Position numbers and translations under genes: made by a program. Under the pieces are notes generated by a model. That model did not search any database. It saw nothing but the letters and a program-made list of their open reading frames with translations, and had not been told where the DNA came from. Positions 22,707-30,567 of a DNA stretch of 41,806 nucleotides are shown here, one piece after another. This stretch comes from a virus. Position 1 is the first letter of the stretch, and every line of letters begins with the position of its first letter. Location of the stretch: positions 1-41,806 of the IMG/VR virus record IMGVR_UViG_3300032893_000124; one strand, given 5' to 3'.

Positions 22707-23554
22707 GCATAATGAACGGATACTCGCTCGACGGCAACTACAGGCCCTACTGGGGAGAGTGGGATTCTGAAGCAGTCGAGAACCTCGAAGCAATTCTGCC
22801 GCGTTTAGGATGTCTTGAGCCACGCTTCTATAGAGCTCCATCGGGCAACATATCGAATCAGTTGAAACCGGGCGGATACCTCTCTTACGTACTACAGTTG
22901 GTTCCCGGATCTTTGATCTTGGGGTACATGCACAAACCGCAGGTATTCACCAATAAGGCAAAACTCACCGTCATCGATTCGTCCGGCGCCGGGTTCCTCT
23001 TTACTGCGATCGCGTCCAGCGGGAACGGGAATTTGGTATCGGTCAACATCCCGAATCCTCCAGCGTCTCAGGCTCTTTCGATAGCGGTAGCAGGAAATGC
23101 GATTACGATCAATCTCGCGTCGGACGGGAATGGTTTCATCACGTCCACTCTTTCGGATGTTCAGACCGCGTTCCAGGCTTCAGCAGCAGCGGCGGCGCTT
23201 GCGACTTGCACGATCTTAGGAGGAACAGCCACGGCAGTGAGTCCGACGACGCAGCAGTCCTTGCAATTGGCCGGCGGATCGAACCTCACGGATGTTGCGA
23301 ACTTCGTCAACTACAATTTCTCCGTGATGGATGAATCGTTGCAGATTCCGTTTTCGTCCGCTCCGATTCGGGATGACTTCGTTAACGGGCAACCATCGCT
23401 TTTTGAGGAACCGTATCCCGTCGTCGGATCAGGAAACTTTCACGTTGAGTTTTGGAATACGTCTCCGTCATTCTACTGTGCTGTGCAGTTGATCTTCATC
23501 GTTCTCGAGCCTCAGCCTTCCGATCTTCTGAGAGGAGTGATTGCTAAGAAATGA
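22703..23554 (+). CDS. Beta-rich virion candidate, family member 5 (longer)
   Basis: Protein of 283 residues. An N-terminal YRPYWGEWD segment, a beta core, a Ser/Ala/Thr-rich insertion (about residues 95-195, with an Ala run), and a beta C-terminus ending in a strand CAVQLIFIVLEP. The insertion looks like a surface-exposed domain. Spike base or minor capsid role inferred. Confidence 0.6.
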   Translation: MSIMNGYSLDGNYRPYWGEWDSEAVENLEAILPRLGCLEPRFYRAPSGNISNQLKPGGYLSYVLQLVPGSLILGYMHKPQVFTNKAKLTVIDSSGAGFLFTAIASSGNGNLVSVNIPNPPASQALSIAVAGNAITINLASDGNGFITSTLSDVQTAFQASAAAAALATCTILGGTATAVSPTTQQSLQLAGGSNLTDVANFVNYNFSVMDESLQIPFSSAPIRDDFVNGQPSLFEEPYPVVGSGNFHVEFWNTSPSFYCAVQLIFIVLEPQPSDLLRGVIAKK

Positions 23555-23850
23555 AAACGGCTAATAGTTTGGCGCTCTCCTCGGCAGTCGAAAACGCTCA
23601 GAAATCTGACGGCGTTCGCGCTCTGAAGCATAAAGTTTGGGTGCTCGCCAAGGATCGTAAAGAAGCCGAGGCGCATAAGGATATACTTCGAACTTTTCCG
23701 ACAAAAGGGTCAGCGCTGAACTATAAGAGGGGGCTCAAGGGAGAAGTAGACTCTTATTATCTGCAATCGTGCTTCAATCCGTACGAAGTCGAATTGAACG
23801 CGGCCAGCATCAAACCGGAATCGACCGCCGAGAGGAGCGCCAACGTATGA
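23551..23850 (+). CDS. Cassette gene D, 99 aa
   Basis: Forward element start (SLALSSAVENAQ...VRALKH), a unique basic core (VWVLAKDRKEAEAHKDILRT) of about 55 residues and a truncated reverse end (ESTAERSANV). The core has a helix-strand look. ATGA overlaps on both sides. Confidence 0.65.
   Translation: MKTANSLALSSAVENAQKSDGVRALKHKVWVLAKDRKEAEAHKDILRTFPTKGSALNYKRGLKGEVDSYYLQSCFNPYEVELNAASIKPESTAERSANV
23568..23629 (+). repeat. Dispersed element copy E15
   Basis: TTTGGCGCTCTCCTCGGCAG to GCGTTCGCGCTCTGAAGC; left end of cassette D. Confidence 0.95.
23794..23845 (-). repeat. Dispersed element copy E16, truncated
   Basis: GAACGCGGCC then GAGAGGAGCGCCAACG; the CTTCAGAG end is lost. It still provides AGGAG for 23847. 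Confidence 0.75.
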
Positions 23851-24419
23851 GCAGTCCAGCAGTTCTACCAATCGCGCAAACGTTACAGCGTGCGGCTCAG
23901 TTCGCAGCATCAGGGAAATACAAGGCTCCGTTTCCGTGGGATACTCCTCCTCCGGGACACGTGGCGCGGAATCCGCAGGGATCGAAAGTCGTTCCCGATG
24001 TCGTGTTCGCGACAACGCAGCAAGTCAATCAAACGATCGTGCTGCAATACCAATGCCCTGCTAACAAGTTCTTCGTCGTGAAAAGAATCTTGATGCGATA
24101 CGACGGCGATGGTCCGTTCGTGCAAGGCTCTGGCGATGTCGTGTTCACGATCGACATCGACAATCCGAACGTCATCAATCAGGGCTACGTGATCTCGCAA
24201 GGACGATCTTTGCCGGACTTCGGACAATGGCTCTTCAACGTCGGATCGTTCGACTTTGGGCCGGTCGATATCTGCGGCGATCTCATCATCAATCCGAACG
24301 AAACGATCCGCGTGAAAGCATACGCGACGGCCAACGTTGCAACTGGCGGAAACAATCGCTTCAATGCGTGGATCTCAGGATGGGAATGGGATCAGAACTA
24401 CACTGGTAGAGACATCTGA
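23847..24419 (+). CDS. Beta-rich virion candidate, family member 6
   Basis: Protein of 190 residues; ATG 23847 behind the element AGGAG. A disordered Pro-rich first 45 residues precedes a beta domain with VVFTIDIDNPN, NPNETIRVKAYA and a closing W-I-S-G-W-E-W. Single beta-sandwich likely. Last of the structural array before the fibre genes. Confidence 0.6.
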   Translation: MSSPAVLPIAQTLQRAAQFAASGKYKAPFPWDTPPPGHVARNPQGSKVVPDVVFATTQQVNQTIVLQYQCPANKFFVVKRILMRYDGDGPFVQGSGDVVFTIDIDNPNVINQGYVISQGRSLPDFGQWLFNVGSFDFGPVDICGDLIINPNETIRVKAYATANVATGGNNRFNAWISGWEWDQNYTGRDI

Positions 24420-24589
24420 TGACGACAGTAGTTGAAGGACTTCCTCCGAGAGTAGATCCCAACACACCATGGGAGGAAGATCCAAGAAACCTCCTGCATC
24501 AGTACACGCTTTCAAAACGAGCGCTTCAGAGCGCGAACGCGGGAAACTCGCAAGCCGTATCGAACACGGAGGAGAGCGCCAACGTATGA
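24419..24589 (+). CDS. Small protein, 56 aa, with element-coded end
   Basis: ATG at 24419 overlaps the previous TGA (TGATG). A unique acidic start (MTTVVEGLPPRVDPNTPW) of about 35 residues is followed by the reverse element (LQSANAGNSQAV...ESANV). Too short for common gene calls but coupled on both sides. Function unknown. Confidence 0.6.
   Translation: MTTVVEGLPPRVDPNTPWEEDPRNLLHQYTLSKRALQSANAGNSQAVSNTEESANV
24523..24583 (-). repeat. Dispersed element copy E17
   Basis: CTTCAGAGCGCGAACGCGGG to GGAGGAGAGCGCCAAC; codes the end of the 56-aa gene and the ribosome-binding site of 24586. Confidence 0.95.
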
Positions 24590-25620
24590 AGAAACTTCTC
24601 TTTTTAATCGCGCTACCATTACTCGGTCAGCAATCAAACGTAGACGTACAGCCAGACTGTTCTTTCAACTTCGGTCCCTTCACAGCAGCCAACACAGCAC
24701 CTAATCCAGGATTCTCAAACGTGCAACCAGGCTGCACCTACTGGGTATTCGAGTACAAGAATACAGGCTTCAGTGCGCTCTCAATCGTGCTGCAAGGTGC
24801 TCCAGACTCTTCAGGGAATCCGGGTAGCTGGACTACCTACGCCGGGACAGTAGCGACAGGAGCGAATCCACAGACTAGCACAACGGGCGGTTACACGACG
24901 ATCTCTGGAACGGCAACGAATCTGCCGGCATGGGTTCGGATCAATTTGACAAGCGCAACCGGGACCGGGCAAGTAACGGGCAGGGCATACGGCTGGAGAG
25001 CTACTGCGGCATCGATAGCTGGCGGGGGAGGCGGCAGTAGCGGATGTGTTGGCACGGCGGGGACTCCATGCATTGTGGCTGGTCCTGATGCTCCGGGAGC
25101 GGCATCCACCAAGAACCCGGTGCAGGTTGCTGGAAATGATGGGACGAACGTCAGGGCAATCAAAACGGATACGGCTGGAGACTCTCAGGTGGTTGGACCG
25201 GACGCGCCGGCCGCTACCGCTACGCAGAGTCCGGTCCAGATCGCGGGATACGGATCTTCTAGCGTTGTACTGCCGTTTCAAAGCTGCGACCAGCAGTCCG
25301 TATTCACATCGAGCGGAACTGGAGAGACGCGCATTGTAGCGCTTTCGAGCGGAAAGAAAGTCCGGGTTTGTTATCTCGATTTCACGCCGGATACTTCAGG
25401 GAATGCGGTCAACTTTCAATTGGACTACGGGACCGGGGCGACATGCGGAACAGGAACGACTCAGTTGACGAGCCTGCTTTCTAACGTTCTCGCGTATTCG
25501 AATTCCTGGAGCGGTCCTCAGGGCGTGCCAGTAACGCCAGTATCGCAGTCCGTCTGCTTCAATCAGACGTCCAATTTTGCCTTGCACGGCATGGTTATTT
25601 ACGCCTTCACAACATATTGA
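24586..25620 (+). CDS. Secreted Ser/Thr/Gly-rich fibre-like protein
   Basis: Protein of 344 residues; ATG 24586 gives a signal peptide (MKKLLFLIALPLLGQQ), which a longer in-frame start at 24469 would bury. The body is beta-rich, with a poly-Gly hinge near residue 150 and an internal repeat (VAGPDAPGAAS and VVGPDAPAATA). Cys pairs suggest export and disulfides. A spike or fibre, or a secreted host-interaction protein. Confidence 0.65.
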   Translation: MKKLLFLIALPLLGQQSNVDVQPDCSFNFGPFTAANTAPNPGFSNVQPGCTYWVFEYKNTGFSALSIVLQGAPDSSGNPGSWTTYAGTVATGANPQTSTTGGYTTISGTATNLPAWVRINLTSATGTGQVTGRAYGWRATAASIAGGGGGSSGCVGTAGTPCIVAGPDAPGAASTKNPVQVAGNDGTNVRAIKTDTAGDSQVVGPDAPAATATQSPVQIAGYGSSSVVLPFQSCDQQSVFTSSGTGETRIVALSSGKKVRVCYLDFTPDTSGNAVNFQLDYGTGATCGTGTTQLTSLLSNVLAYSNSWSGPQGVPVTPVSQSVCFNQTSNFALHGMVIYAFTTY

Positions 25621-25634
25621 TTCGAGGAGATCGG

Positions 25635-26078
25635 ATGATTCAGAGTAAGACTCTCTTGCGCTTTTTGGCCTTCATCGCTTTACCGATCATTCTCTTTGCT
25701 GGAACCGTCCAGGTTGTCATAACACTCGGTGGAGACGTGACTGGAGCGCAGAATGCGACTGTTGTAGGGCACGTCACTGGAAGCCAGACGGTAGTATCGT
25801 TCTCTGCTACTCCAACGTTCAATGCTGCGACCGCAAACGGTTTCAAGATTACTCTTACGGGCAACGTCACATCATCGACTTTAAGCGGGGCTTCAGCCGG
25901 AACTCCAATCTATTTTCAGATCTGCCAAGACGGATCTGGGAGTCATACGTTTGTCTGGCCCGCGAATATGCTTGGGACGATGACGATCGGATCGACGGCT
26001 TCTAAATGCAGCGCTCAGTCTTTTCTTTATGACGGATCGAACGCGTACGCTCTAAGCACTGGTGTCACGAACCAATGA
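25635..26078 (+). CDS. Secreted beta-rich protein
   Basis: Protein of 147 residues. ATG 25635 lies behind GAGGAG; the overlapping TTG start at 25617 is less likely. Signal peptide LLRFLAFIALPIILFAG, then Val/Thr-rich strands with two cysteines. Resembles distal domains of phage fibres. Coupled by ATGA to the S74-type gene. Confidence 0.6.
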   Translation: MIQSKTLLRFLAFIALPIILFAGTVQVVITLGGDVTGAQNATVVGHVTGSQTVVSFSATPTFNAATANGFKITLTGNVTSSTLSGASAGTPIYFQICQDGSGSHTFVWPANMLGTMTIGSTASKCSAQSFLYDGSNAYALSTGVTNQ

Positions 26079-26938
26079 AACACTTGATAAGTGGAATCGC
26101 TGCAGCGGCTCTTGTGCTTGCGTTGGTGAGTGCTCAGTCCACGATCAACGGTATACCTGGCCAGTCGGTGAGCGGCGATATTGGAGTCGCGACGGGAACA
26201 AGTCTCGCGCTCGGCGGATGCACGATCGGAGTCAAAGCGATCTGCACAACGCTCGGCATTGCTCCTGGAGGCGACGTCGATATGTCAGGCGGAAGCGGAA
26301 ACGTCATACTCCCTCAAACGACTTCCTATAAATGGCTCAGCCGCGGAAGCGTGGCGGCATCGGCAGACGGTCGATTCCTCTGGAGGAATAACGCTGGAAC
26401 AGACTTCGGAAGAATGCAGTTCGGTGGAACAACCTCCAGTTTCCCGGCATTCAAGCGATCTGGAACGACTCTCGCTTTTCGTTTGGCTGATGATTCAGCG
26501 GATGCTCCGATTAGTGCTTCTGACTTTACAGCGTCCGGGGCCAATGTCGTGCTGAGCGGGCTCGGATCGGCGACAGGAACCCCGAATAGCCTTTGCCAGA
26601 ACGGGACTACTGTTACAGTGAATGCCGCGCTGACATGCACGGTATCGGCTCGGGATGCCAAGCTAGCAATCTCTCCATTGAATGTTCAGGCATCCAAGGA
26701 GATCATGAAGCTTTCTCCTTCGCAGTTCGCTTACAAGGATGCGCCTAAGCGTTCCCGTTGGGGATTCATCGCTGAGGATCTCGCGGCCGTCGACAAGCGG
26801 CTCGGGGATGCATACACAAAAGAAGGCAATCCTCGATCGATCGATCAGAACGCAATCCTTGCACTGGCCGTCAGAGCTATTCAGGAACAGCAGATCGAAA
26901 TCGATCAATTAAAGAAAACTTTGCGCGAGAAACGGTAA
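26075..26938 (+). CDS. Fibre protein with S74-type C-terminal chaperone domain
   Basis: Protein of 287 residues: signal peptide (MKHLISGIAAAALVLALVSA), Gly/Ser/Thr-rich beta body, and from about residue 208 an intramolecular chaperone domain of peptidase family S74: SARDAKLAISPL at the cleavage site, WGFIAEDL, NAILALAVRAIQEQ and a final coiled coil. These domains trimerise phage spikes and then cut themselves off. A signal peptide on such a protein is unusual and suggests export before assembly, or a membrane route. Confidence 0.85.
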   Translation: MKHLISGIAAAALVLALVSAQSTINGIPGQSVSGDIGVATGTSLALGGCTIGVKAICTTLGIAPGGDVDMSGGSGNVILPQTTSYKWLSRGSVAASADGRFLWRNNAGTDFGRMQFGGTTSSFPAFKRSGTTLAFRLADDSADAPISASDFTASGANVVLSGLGSATGTPNSLCQNGTTVTVNAALTCTVSARDAKLAISPLNVQASKEIMKLSPSQFAYKDAPKRSRWGFIAEDLAAVDKRLGDAYTKEGNPRSIDQNAILALAVRAIQEQQIEIDQLKKTLREKR

Positions 26939-26981
26939 TGAAATGCGGTCATGTTATCATCACAGCGGAGGTACCCGCAGC

Positions 26982-27311
26982 ATGACATTTTCACTGCTGA
27001 CGCGTCAGCACGCTACTTTAAATGAGGTCCCAGTCCAAGCGGACGGAACGACTCCAGGCTCAGCAACCGGAGTGACGGCAACATCGAGCGACGAGACTAT
27101 CGTAACAGTTGCTCCACACGAAGGATTCCCGGATCAATTCGTTGTTCATTCTTTGTCCGTAGTAGGATCGGCCGATATCACGATTTCAGGCACCAATAAA
27201 GATGGAGATCCTATCTCGACTTCGTTCACGATCTCTGTTTCGCGGCGCCCTCCGTCGCCGGATGCGGCAGTCGGATTCACCGCTACGCTTACCGGCGTTG
27301 GCGACGATTAA
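26982..27311 (+). CDS. Ig-like domain protein
   Basis: Protein of 109 residues; ATG 26982 behind GGAGG. TVAPHEG, VSVVGSADITISGTNKDG pattern is typical of bacterial Ig-like (Big_2-type) folds found on phage surface and tail proteins. No anchor. Ends just before a terminator hairpin. Confidence 0.6.
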   Translation: MTFSLLTRQHATLNEVPVQADGTTPGSATGVTATSSDETIVTVAPHEGFPDQFVVHSLSVVGSADITISGTNKDGDPISTSFTISVSRRPPSPDAAVGFTATLTGVGDD

Positions 27312-27324
27312 TTGATTTGTTTTG

Positions 27325-27355
27325 GGGGAGGTAGCGGTATCGCCTCCCCTTGTTT
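27325..27355 (+). terminator. Hairpin terminator after the fibre genes
   Basis: GGGGAGG (27325-27331) pairs with CCTCCCC (27343-27349), followed by TTGTTT. Confidence 0.6.
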
Positions 27356-27367
27356 CAATCCTTAACG

Positions 27368-27427
27368 CCTCAGAGCGCGAACGCGGGAAAGCAGCAACCC
27401 GAATCGAAAGTTGAGAAGAGCGCCAAA
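27368..27427 (-). repeat. Dispersed element copy E18
   Basis: CCTCAGAGCGCGAACGCGGG to GAGAAGAGCGCCAAA. Directly before the ATG at 27430. Its spacer start (GAAAGCAGCAACCCG) equals that of copy E12. Confidence 0.95.
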
Positions 27428-27429
27428 CC

Positions 27430-28308
27430 ATGAGAAAGACCCTGCTAACAATACTCTTTGGAGCCACCTGTGTAATATTCGGTTTCTTAACCTTACTCGC
27501 TCAAAACTGGATACAGGTATCAACCGGAACAGTGAGCGCAGTAGCAGGGTACACCACTATTCAGGTGAACGGTAGCCCTCTCACACAGAGAGCCATACTC
27601 AACTGGATCAATGGCACGAACAACACGGCATCCTGCTCTGATAATGCCGGTAACGCTTCAACGGACTGTACTTTCAATGGATCAGGCGGCGGCGGGGGAG
27701 CCACGATCAGCGGCCTTTACGCCAACTACAGCAGCACGGACTGGTCTCCGCTGTATCAGTCCACCAAGCCGGCTACAACGGGATCATGGACGGCCGGCGG
27801 ATCGACTTCAACGCTGGCAGATATCACGGGTGGGGGGCTTTCTTTTTTGAGCCCTGCCGCTCAGAGTCCAGGCGGATGGACTGTCGCGACTGCTGGATCA
27901 ACTTGGACGTTTACGGCTTTCATGCCGGGATCTCAAGCCGGAACTGGAGCTCTCGGACTTTTCTGTGCTGACAATGCCGGGAATGCAAGCCTGTATCATA
28001 AGGACAATGCATCTTTGTCGGTCTCTCATTGGACAGGAATGCAGAACGGCGGAACTCCTGCATTTGCCGGAGCGGTAGCAAACAACTGGAATCCTCAAAA
28101 CTGGTCCGGCTGGATGAGAATGGTAGTGGATTCCACGAACCGGAGCGTATGGTACAGCGCGAACGGAATCAACTGGTTTGAATTTGTTGGCGGTCGAGAG
28201 ACCAAGACATCGTTCGTGACCTGCACTAAAGTAGGATTCGAAGGGTACGGAGACACAGTGCAGGGCAGTATTTCCACGATCCTGTCGGTAACAAATACCA
28301 CTCCCTAG
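27430..28308 (+). CDS. Exported fibre-like protein with lectin-like C-terminal part
   Basis: Protein of 292 residues. N-terminal hydrophobic segment (LLTILFGATCVIFGFLTLL), a Gly-run hinge near residue 90, then a beta-rich domain with many Trp and Asn (WSGWMRMVVDSTNRSVWY), like concanavalin-type folds of phage tail proteins. Host binding or a secreted function inferred. Confidence 0.6.
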   Translation: MRKTLLTILFGATCVIFGFLTLLAQNWIQVSTGTVSAVAGYTTIQVNGSPLTQRAILNWINGTNNTASCSDNAGNASTDCTFNGSGGGGGATISGLYANYSSTDWSPLYQSTKPATTGSWTAGGSTSTLADITGGGLSFLSPAAQSPGGWTVATAGSTWTFTAFMPGSQAGTGALGLFCADNAGNASLYHKDNASLSVSHWTGMQNGGTPAFAGAVANNWNPQNWSGWMRMVVDSTNRSVWYSANGINWFEFVGGRETKTSFVTCTKVGFEGYGDTVQGSISTILSVTNTTP

Positions 28309-28312
28309 CGAA

Positions 28313-28321
28313 TGGTATAAT
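28313..28321 (+). promoter_or_regulatory. Extended -10 promoter (TGGTATAAT)
   Basis: TGGTATAAT fits the extended -10 consensus TGnTATAAT; no good -35. The ATG at 28329 follows 7 bases after, so the transcript would be leaderless. It serves the small membrane protein and hydrolase. Confidence 0.55.
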
Positions 28322-28328
28322 GTGACCC

Positions 28329-28553
28329 ATGGTTACAAACATAGCCCGCAACTGGAAAACAACCGTCCTGGCCGTCGTGCTCGCCATCATCGGAGTAGTT
28401 CAGGCTTCAAAGGTTGGCTTCGTACAGGCCTTCACTGACCCGTTAACGCAGGTTTCTTTAGCGGCAGCGGTCGCCGCGGCGCTTGCGAAGGATGCCGATC
28501 AAACCGGAGTAGCCGCGAGTGCTCCGACTCCCCAAGATCCTCCTAAATCATGA
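28329..28553 (+). CDS. Small membrane protein, holin candidate
   Basis: Protein of 74 residues. One N-terminal membrane helix (TTVLAVVLAIIGVVQAS), a second weaker Ala-rich hydrophobic stretch (VSLAAAVAAALA) and a polar Pro-rich tail. Directly upstream of a murein hydrolase with ATGA overlap, the usual holin position. Own promoter. Confidence 0.6.
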   Translation: MVTNIARNWKTTVLAVVLAIIGVVQASKVGFVQAFTDPLTQVSLAAAVAAALAKDADQTGVAASAPTPQDPPKS

Positions 28554-29038
28554 TCCGAAGAGCGAGAGGGCTAGGAACCACCGATCAGGTAGCGCAAGCT
28601 ATCCAGACAATCGAGGGATGGTTTCCAGGTTCGATCGCTTACCGGAACAATAATCCTGGCAACTTGCGGCCGGCCGGACAGCCGGGATGCACTTCTGTAT
28701 CTACCTCTAGCGGGCAGTTCTGCTCTTTCCCTGATTACCAATCCGGGTATCAGGCTCTCATAAATCAGATCAATCTCGACGCCTCACGCGGTCTCTCGAT
28801 CGCGGATTTCACGTCCAAATACGCTCCAGCATCGGATGCGAATGATCCCAAGTCTTACGCAGCAAGCCTGGCGAAAGCTACCGGGCTATCGGTTTCGGAT
28901 CCTCTTGCGGCGGCGCTCGATTCATCGTCGGACTATGCTTACGTTGGAGAGGACACGAGCGGCGGTCAGGATCTTTCAGGATTGTACTGGGGGATTGGGG
29001 CGCTTGCTTTGGGAGCTATCTTGTTTGCGGTAGTTTGA
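28550..29038 (+). CDS. Membrane-anchored murein hydrolase-like protein with RGLG start
   Basis: Protein of 162 residues. Starts MIRRARGLGTTD, like the motif-bearing membrane set; residues 33-120 hold RNNNPGNLRP, an F-x-x-Y-x-x-G-x-x-A-L segment and the KYAPASDAND segment typical of a lysozyme-fold family of phage virion hydrolases. The C-terminus is a membrane helix (LYWGIGALALGAILFAVV). Motif plus anchor suggest it is carried in the particle to open the wall at entry. Compare the soluble relative at 30199-30567. Confidence 0.72.
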   Translation: MIRRARGLGTTDQVAQAIQTIEGWFPGSIAYRNNNPGNLRPAGQPGCTSVSTSSGQFCSFPDYQSGYQALINQINLDASRGLSIADFTSKYAPASDANDPKSYAASLAKATGLSVSDPLAAALDSSSDYAYVGEDTSGGQDLSGLYWGIGALALGAILFAVV

Positions 29039-29054
29039 ACCCGTCATCGCCTAT

Positions 29055-29123
29055 CTTCTGAAACATTAGCTCTGGGTTCGGTTGGATGATCAGGAGTCCC
29101 AATGTCCGAGGGACCTTCAGAAG
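29055..29123. terminator. Inverted repeat between convergent operons
   Basis: CTTCTGAA (29055-29062) and TTCAGAAG (29116-29123), with an inner GTCCC/GGGAC hairpin (29096-29113). It lies between the ends of the rightward and leftward operons and probably works as a two-way terminator. Confidence 0.45.
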
Positions 29124-29135
29124 TCCAACACTCTG

Positions 29136-29573
29136 CTACGTTACGTGGTTCACTAAGACCGCTAGTGCCGCACGAACGCCAGCGAGCACTAATTCTACCC
29201 GCTGCTTTACATTTGGATTCGAGATCGGCAGAGCTCCATTCTGAACGTCTGTCGTGATCTCATCCAAGACAGGCTGGATGCTCGCTAGGATCTTTGCCTT
29301 GCTCGAAGTGTCGAGCACGCTCAATCCAGCCGTGATGCGCTCCGCGGCTTGGTTTGCATCCGAAACACGGTTGATAATGGCGCTCACCTGAGCGCGTTCG
29401 TTTGCATCCGTCACTACAGCCGCTACGACGGCCTGAGACGTTGCGACTCCGATATCGATGAAACTCTCAGCCTGCTTGACCGCCGAGAGATCCTGAGCGG
29501 GCGTACAAGCGTACAGAGCCAACGTAGCGAGCGCCGTCAGCACGATGATGGAATAGCGAATGGCGGTTTTCAT
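29136..29573 (-). CDS. Lipoprotein
   Basis: Protein of 145 residues; ATG 29573 gives a signal peptide with lipobox LALYAC (Cys22 would be lipidated). The mature part is helical, Ala/Val/Gln-rich, with no motif. An outer-membrane lipoprotein in a lysis region may serve as a spanin partner, but it is longer than usual Rz1-like proteins, so superinfection exclusion is also possible. Start overlaps the upstream stop (ATGA). Confidence 0.65.
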   Translation of the reverse strand: MKTAIRYSIIVLTALATLALYACTPAQDLSAVKQAESFIDIGVATSQAVVAAVVTDANERAQVSAIINRVSDANQAAERITAGLSVLDTSSKAKILASIQPVLDEITTDVQNGALPISNPNVKQRVELVLAGVRAALAVLVNHVT

Positions 29574-29959
29574 GCCGTTATCTGCGAAAGGACCGAAGCG
29601 CACAACGACGCTAGATCGGGTTTGCTAAGTTCCGCGGCGAGCGATGAGGCCGCGGCCGAAGCTCCGTTCACGAGCACGTTTCTAACGACCTGGCCGGCCG
29701 TGTGGTAGTCGTTTCCGTCGAACACCTGGAACCAGATCTTATCGGTGTCGGTTAGCTGCAAATCTTGGATTGAATCTCCACCTCCGGCGGGCGGGAATTC
29801 GGGCAGCATCCCTTGCGTTCCGGCATTCATCGGATTCGCAAAGATGGACGTTGAGAATCCTAGCGATTGAACGGCATCGCGGACGATCTTAGCATTTGCG
29901 TACGTCGTGTTGAAATCAGGGTTACCGGCTTGAAATAGAGCCAGATTTGAATGATCCAT
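29570..29959 (-). CDS. Hypothetical protein, 129 aa
   Basis: ATG 29959 behind AGGAG gives MDHSNLALFQAGNPDF; a longer in-frame start at 30067 is rejected. Mixed alpha/beta, one Cys, Ala-rich end. No family recognised. Coupled to the lipoprotein. Confidence 0.6.
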   Translation of the reverse strand: MDHSNLALFQAGNPDFNTTYANAKIVRDAVQSLGFSTSIFANPMNAGTQGMLPEFPPAGGGDSIQDLQLTDTDKIWFQVFDGNDYHTAGQVVRNVLVNGASAAASSLAAELSKPDLASLCASVLSQITA

Positions 29960-29966
29960 GTTTCTC

Positions 29967-30143
29967 CTAGTTGAGGAATTCTTCGGGGGATTCGATATCG
30001 AAGACATCAAACTCTGAAAATTCAATGAACCCCTGCCGAACACCTCCCCCAAGAGATAACCCGGCAAGGGTCCACGAATGCGGTTGACGGCGTGTCTTAT
30101 TCTGCGGGTTCGTGTTTGGCGAGGCAGTACAGAAAACCGTCAT
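29967..30143 (-). CDS. Small hypothetical protein, 58 aa
   Basis: ATG 30143 to TAG 29967. Basic, glycine-containing first half and a sharply acidic end (EFDVFDIESPEEFLN). The stop is immediately followed by the AGGAG and ATG of the next gene, which suggests a real, spaced operon member. Weak start signal. Confidence 0.45.
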   Translation of the reverse strand: MTVFCTASPNTNPQNKTRRQPHSWTLAGLSLGGGVRQGFIEFSEFDVFDIESPEEFLN

Positions 30144-30198
30144 ACCGTGAACTCAATCTATCAACGAAACCTGAAACGGAACAGAACCAAAGGTACGA

Positions 30199-30567
30199 TT
30201 ACTTACCAGGGTCCGATAGTTCCAAAAAAGTGTTTAGCGCGACGTCTGGAGAAATTCCGAGTCTCCCCGCGACGTCCTTAAGGTACTGCTCAGTCCGGTT
30301 ATTGTCAGACGGCGGCGCCCATGCAAAGATCAACTGCCGTAGCGTCCAGCCGCGTGCGATGTCGAGCGCAACCTGATGATACAGTCCAGCGATTCCTTCC
30401 GCTGTCGATCGGGCGTGCCAGAATCCATGCTCGATTGCTGGATTGACTAGCCACGGAGCGGAGCGGAGATCGCCGGGGTTATTGTTTCGCGCGGGCAATG
30501 CTCCAGCAACAAAGAAGCCCTCTTCTTTCGCGATCGCTGAGCACAGCTTATCGAGGAATCCAGTCAT
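30199..30567 (-). CDS. Soluble murein hydrolase-like protein (endolysin candidate)
   Basis: Protein of 122 residues. RNNNPGDLR (27-35), a G-x-x-x-L-Y segment and WAPPSDNN match the layout of 28550-29038, but there is no Arg-rich motif start and no membrane helix. Glu15/Glu16 in AIAKEEGFF could be catalytic. The two likely split the work: one in the particle, one for lysis. Start overlaps the LuxR-type gene stop. Confidence 0.7.
   Translation of the reverse strand: MTGFLDKLCSAIAKEEGFFVAGALPARNNNPGDLRSAPWLVNPAIEHGFWHARSTAEGIAGLYHQVALDIARGWTLRQLIFAWAPPSDNNRTEQYLKDVAGRLGISPDVALNTFLELSDPGK

Noticed and set aside
24469-24585. Longer start for the fibre-like gene 24586
   Set aside because: It would place a signal peptide in the middle and reads the element in another frame than the coupled 56-aa gene.
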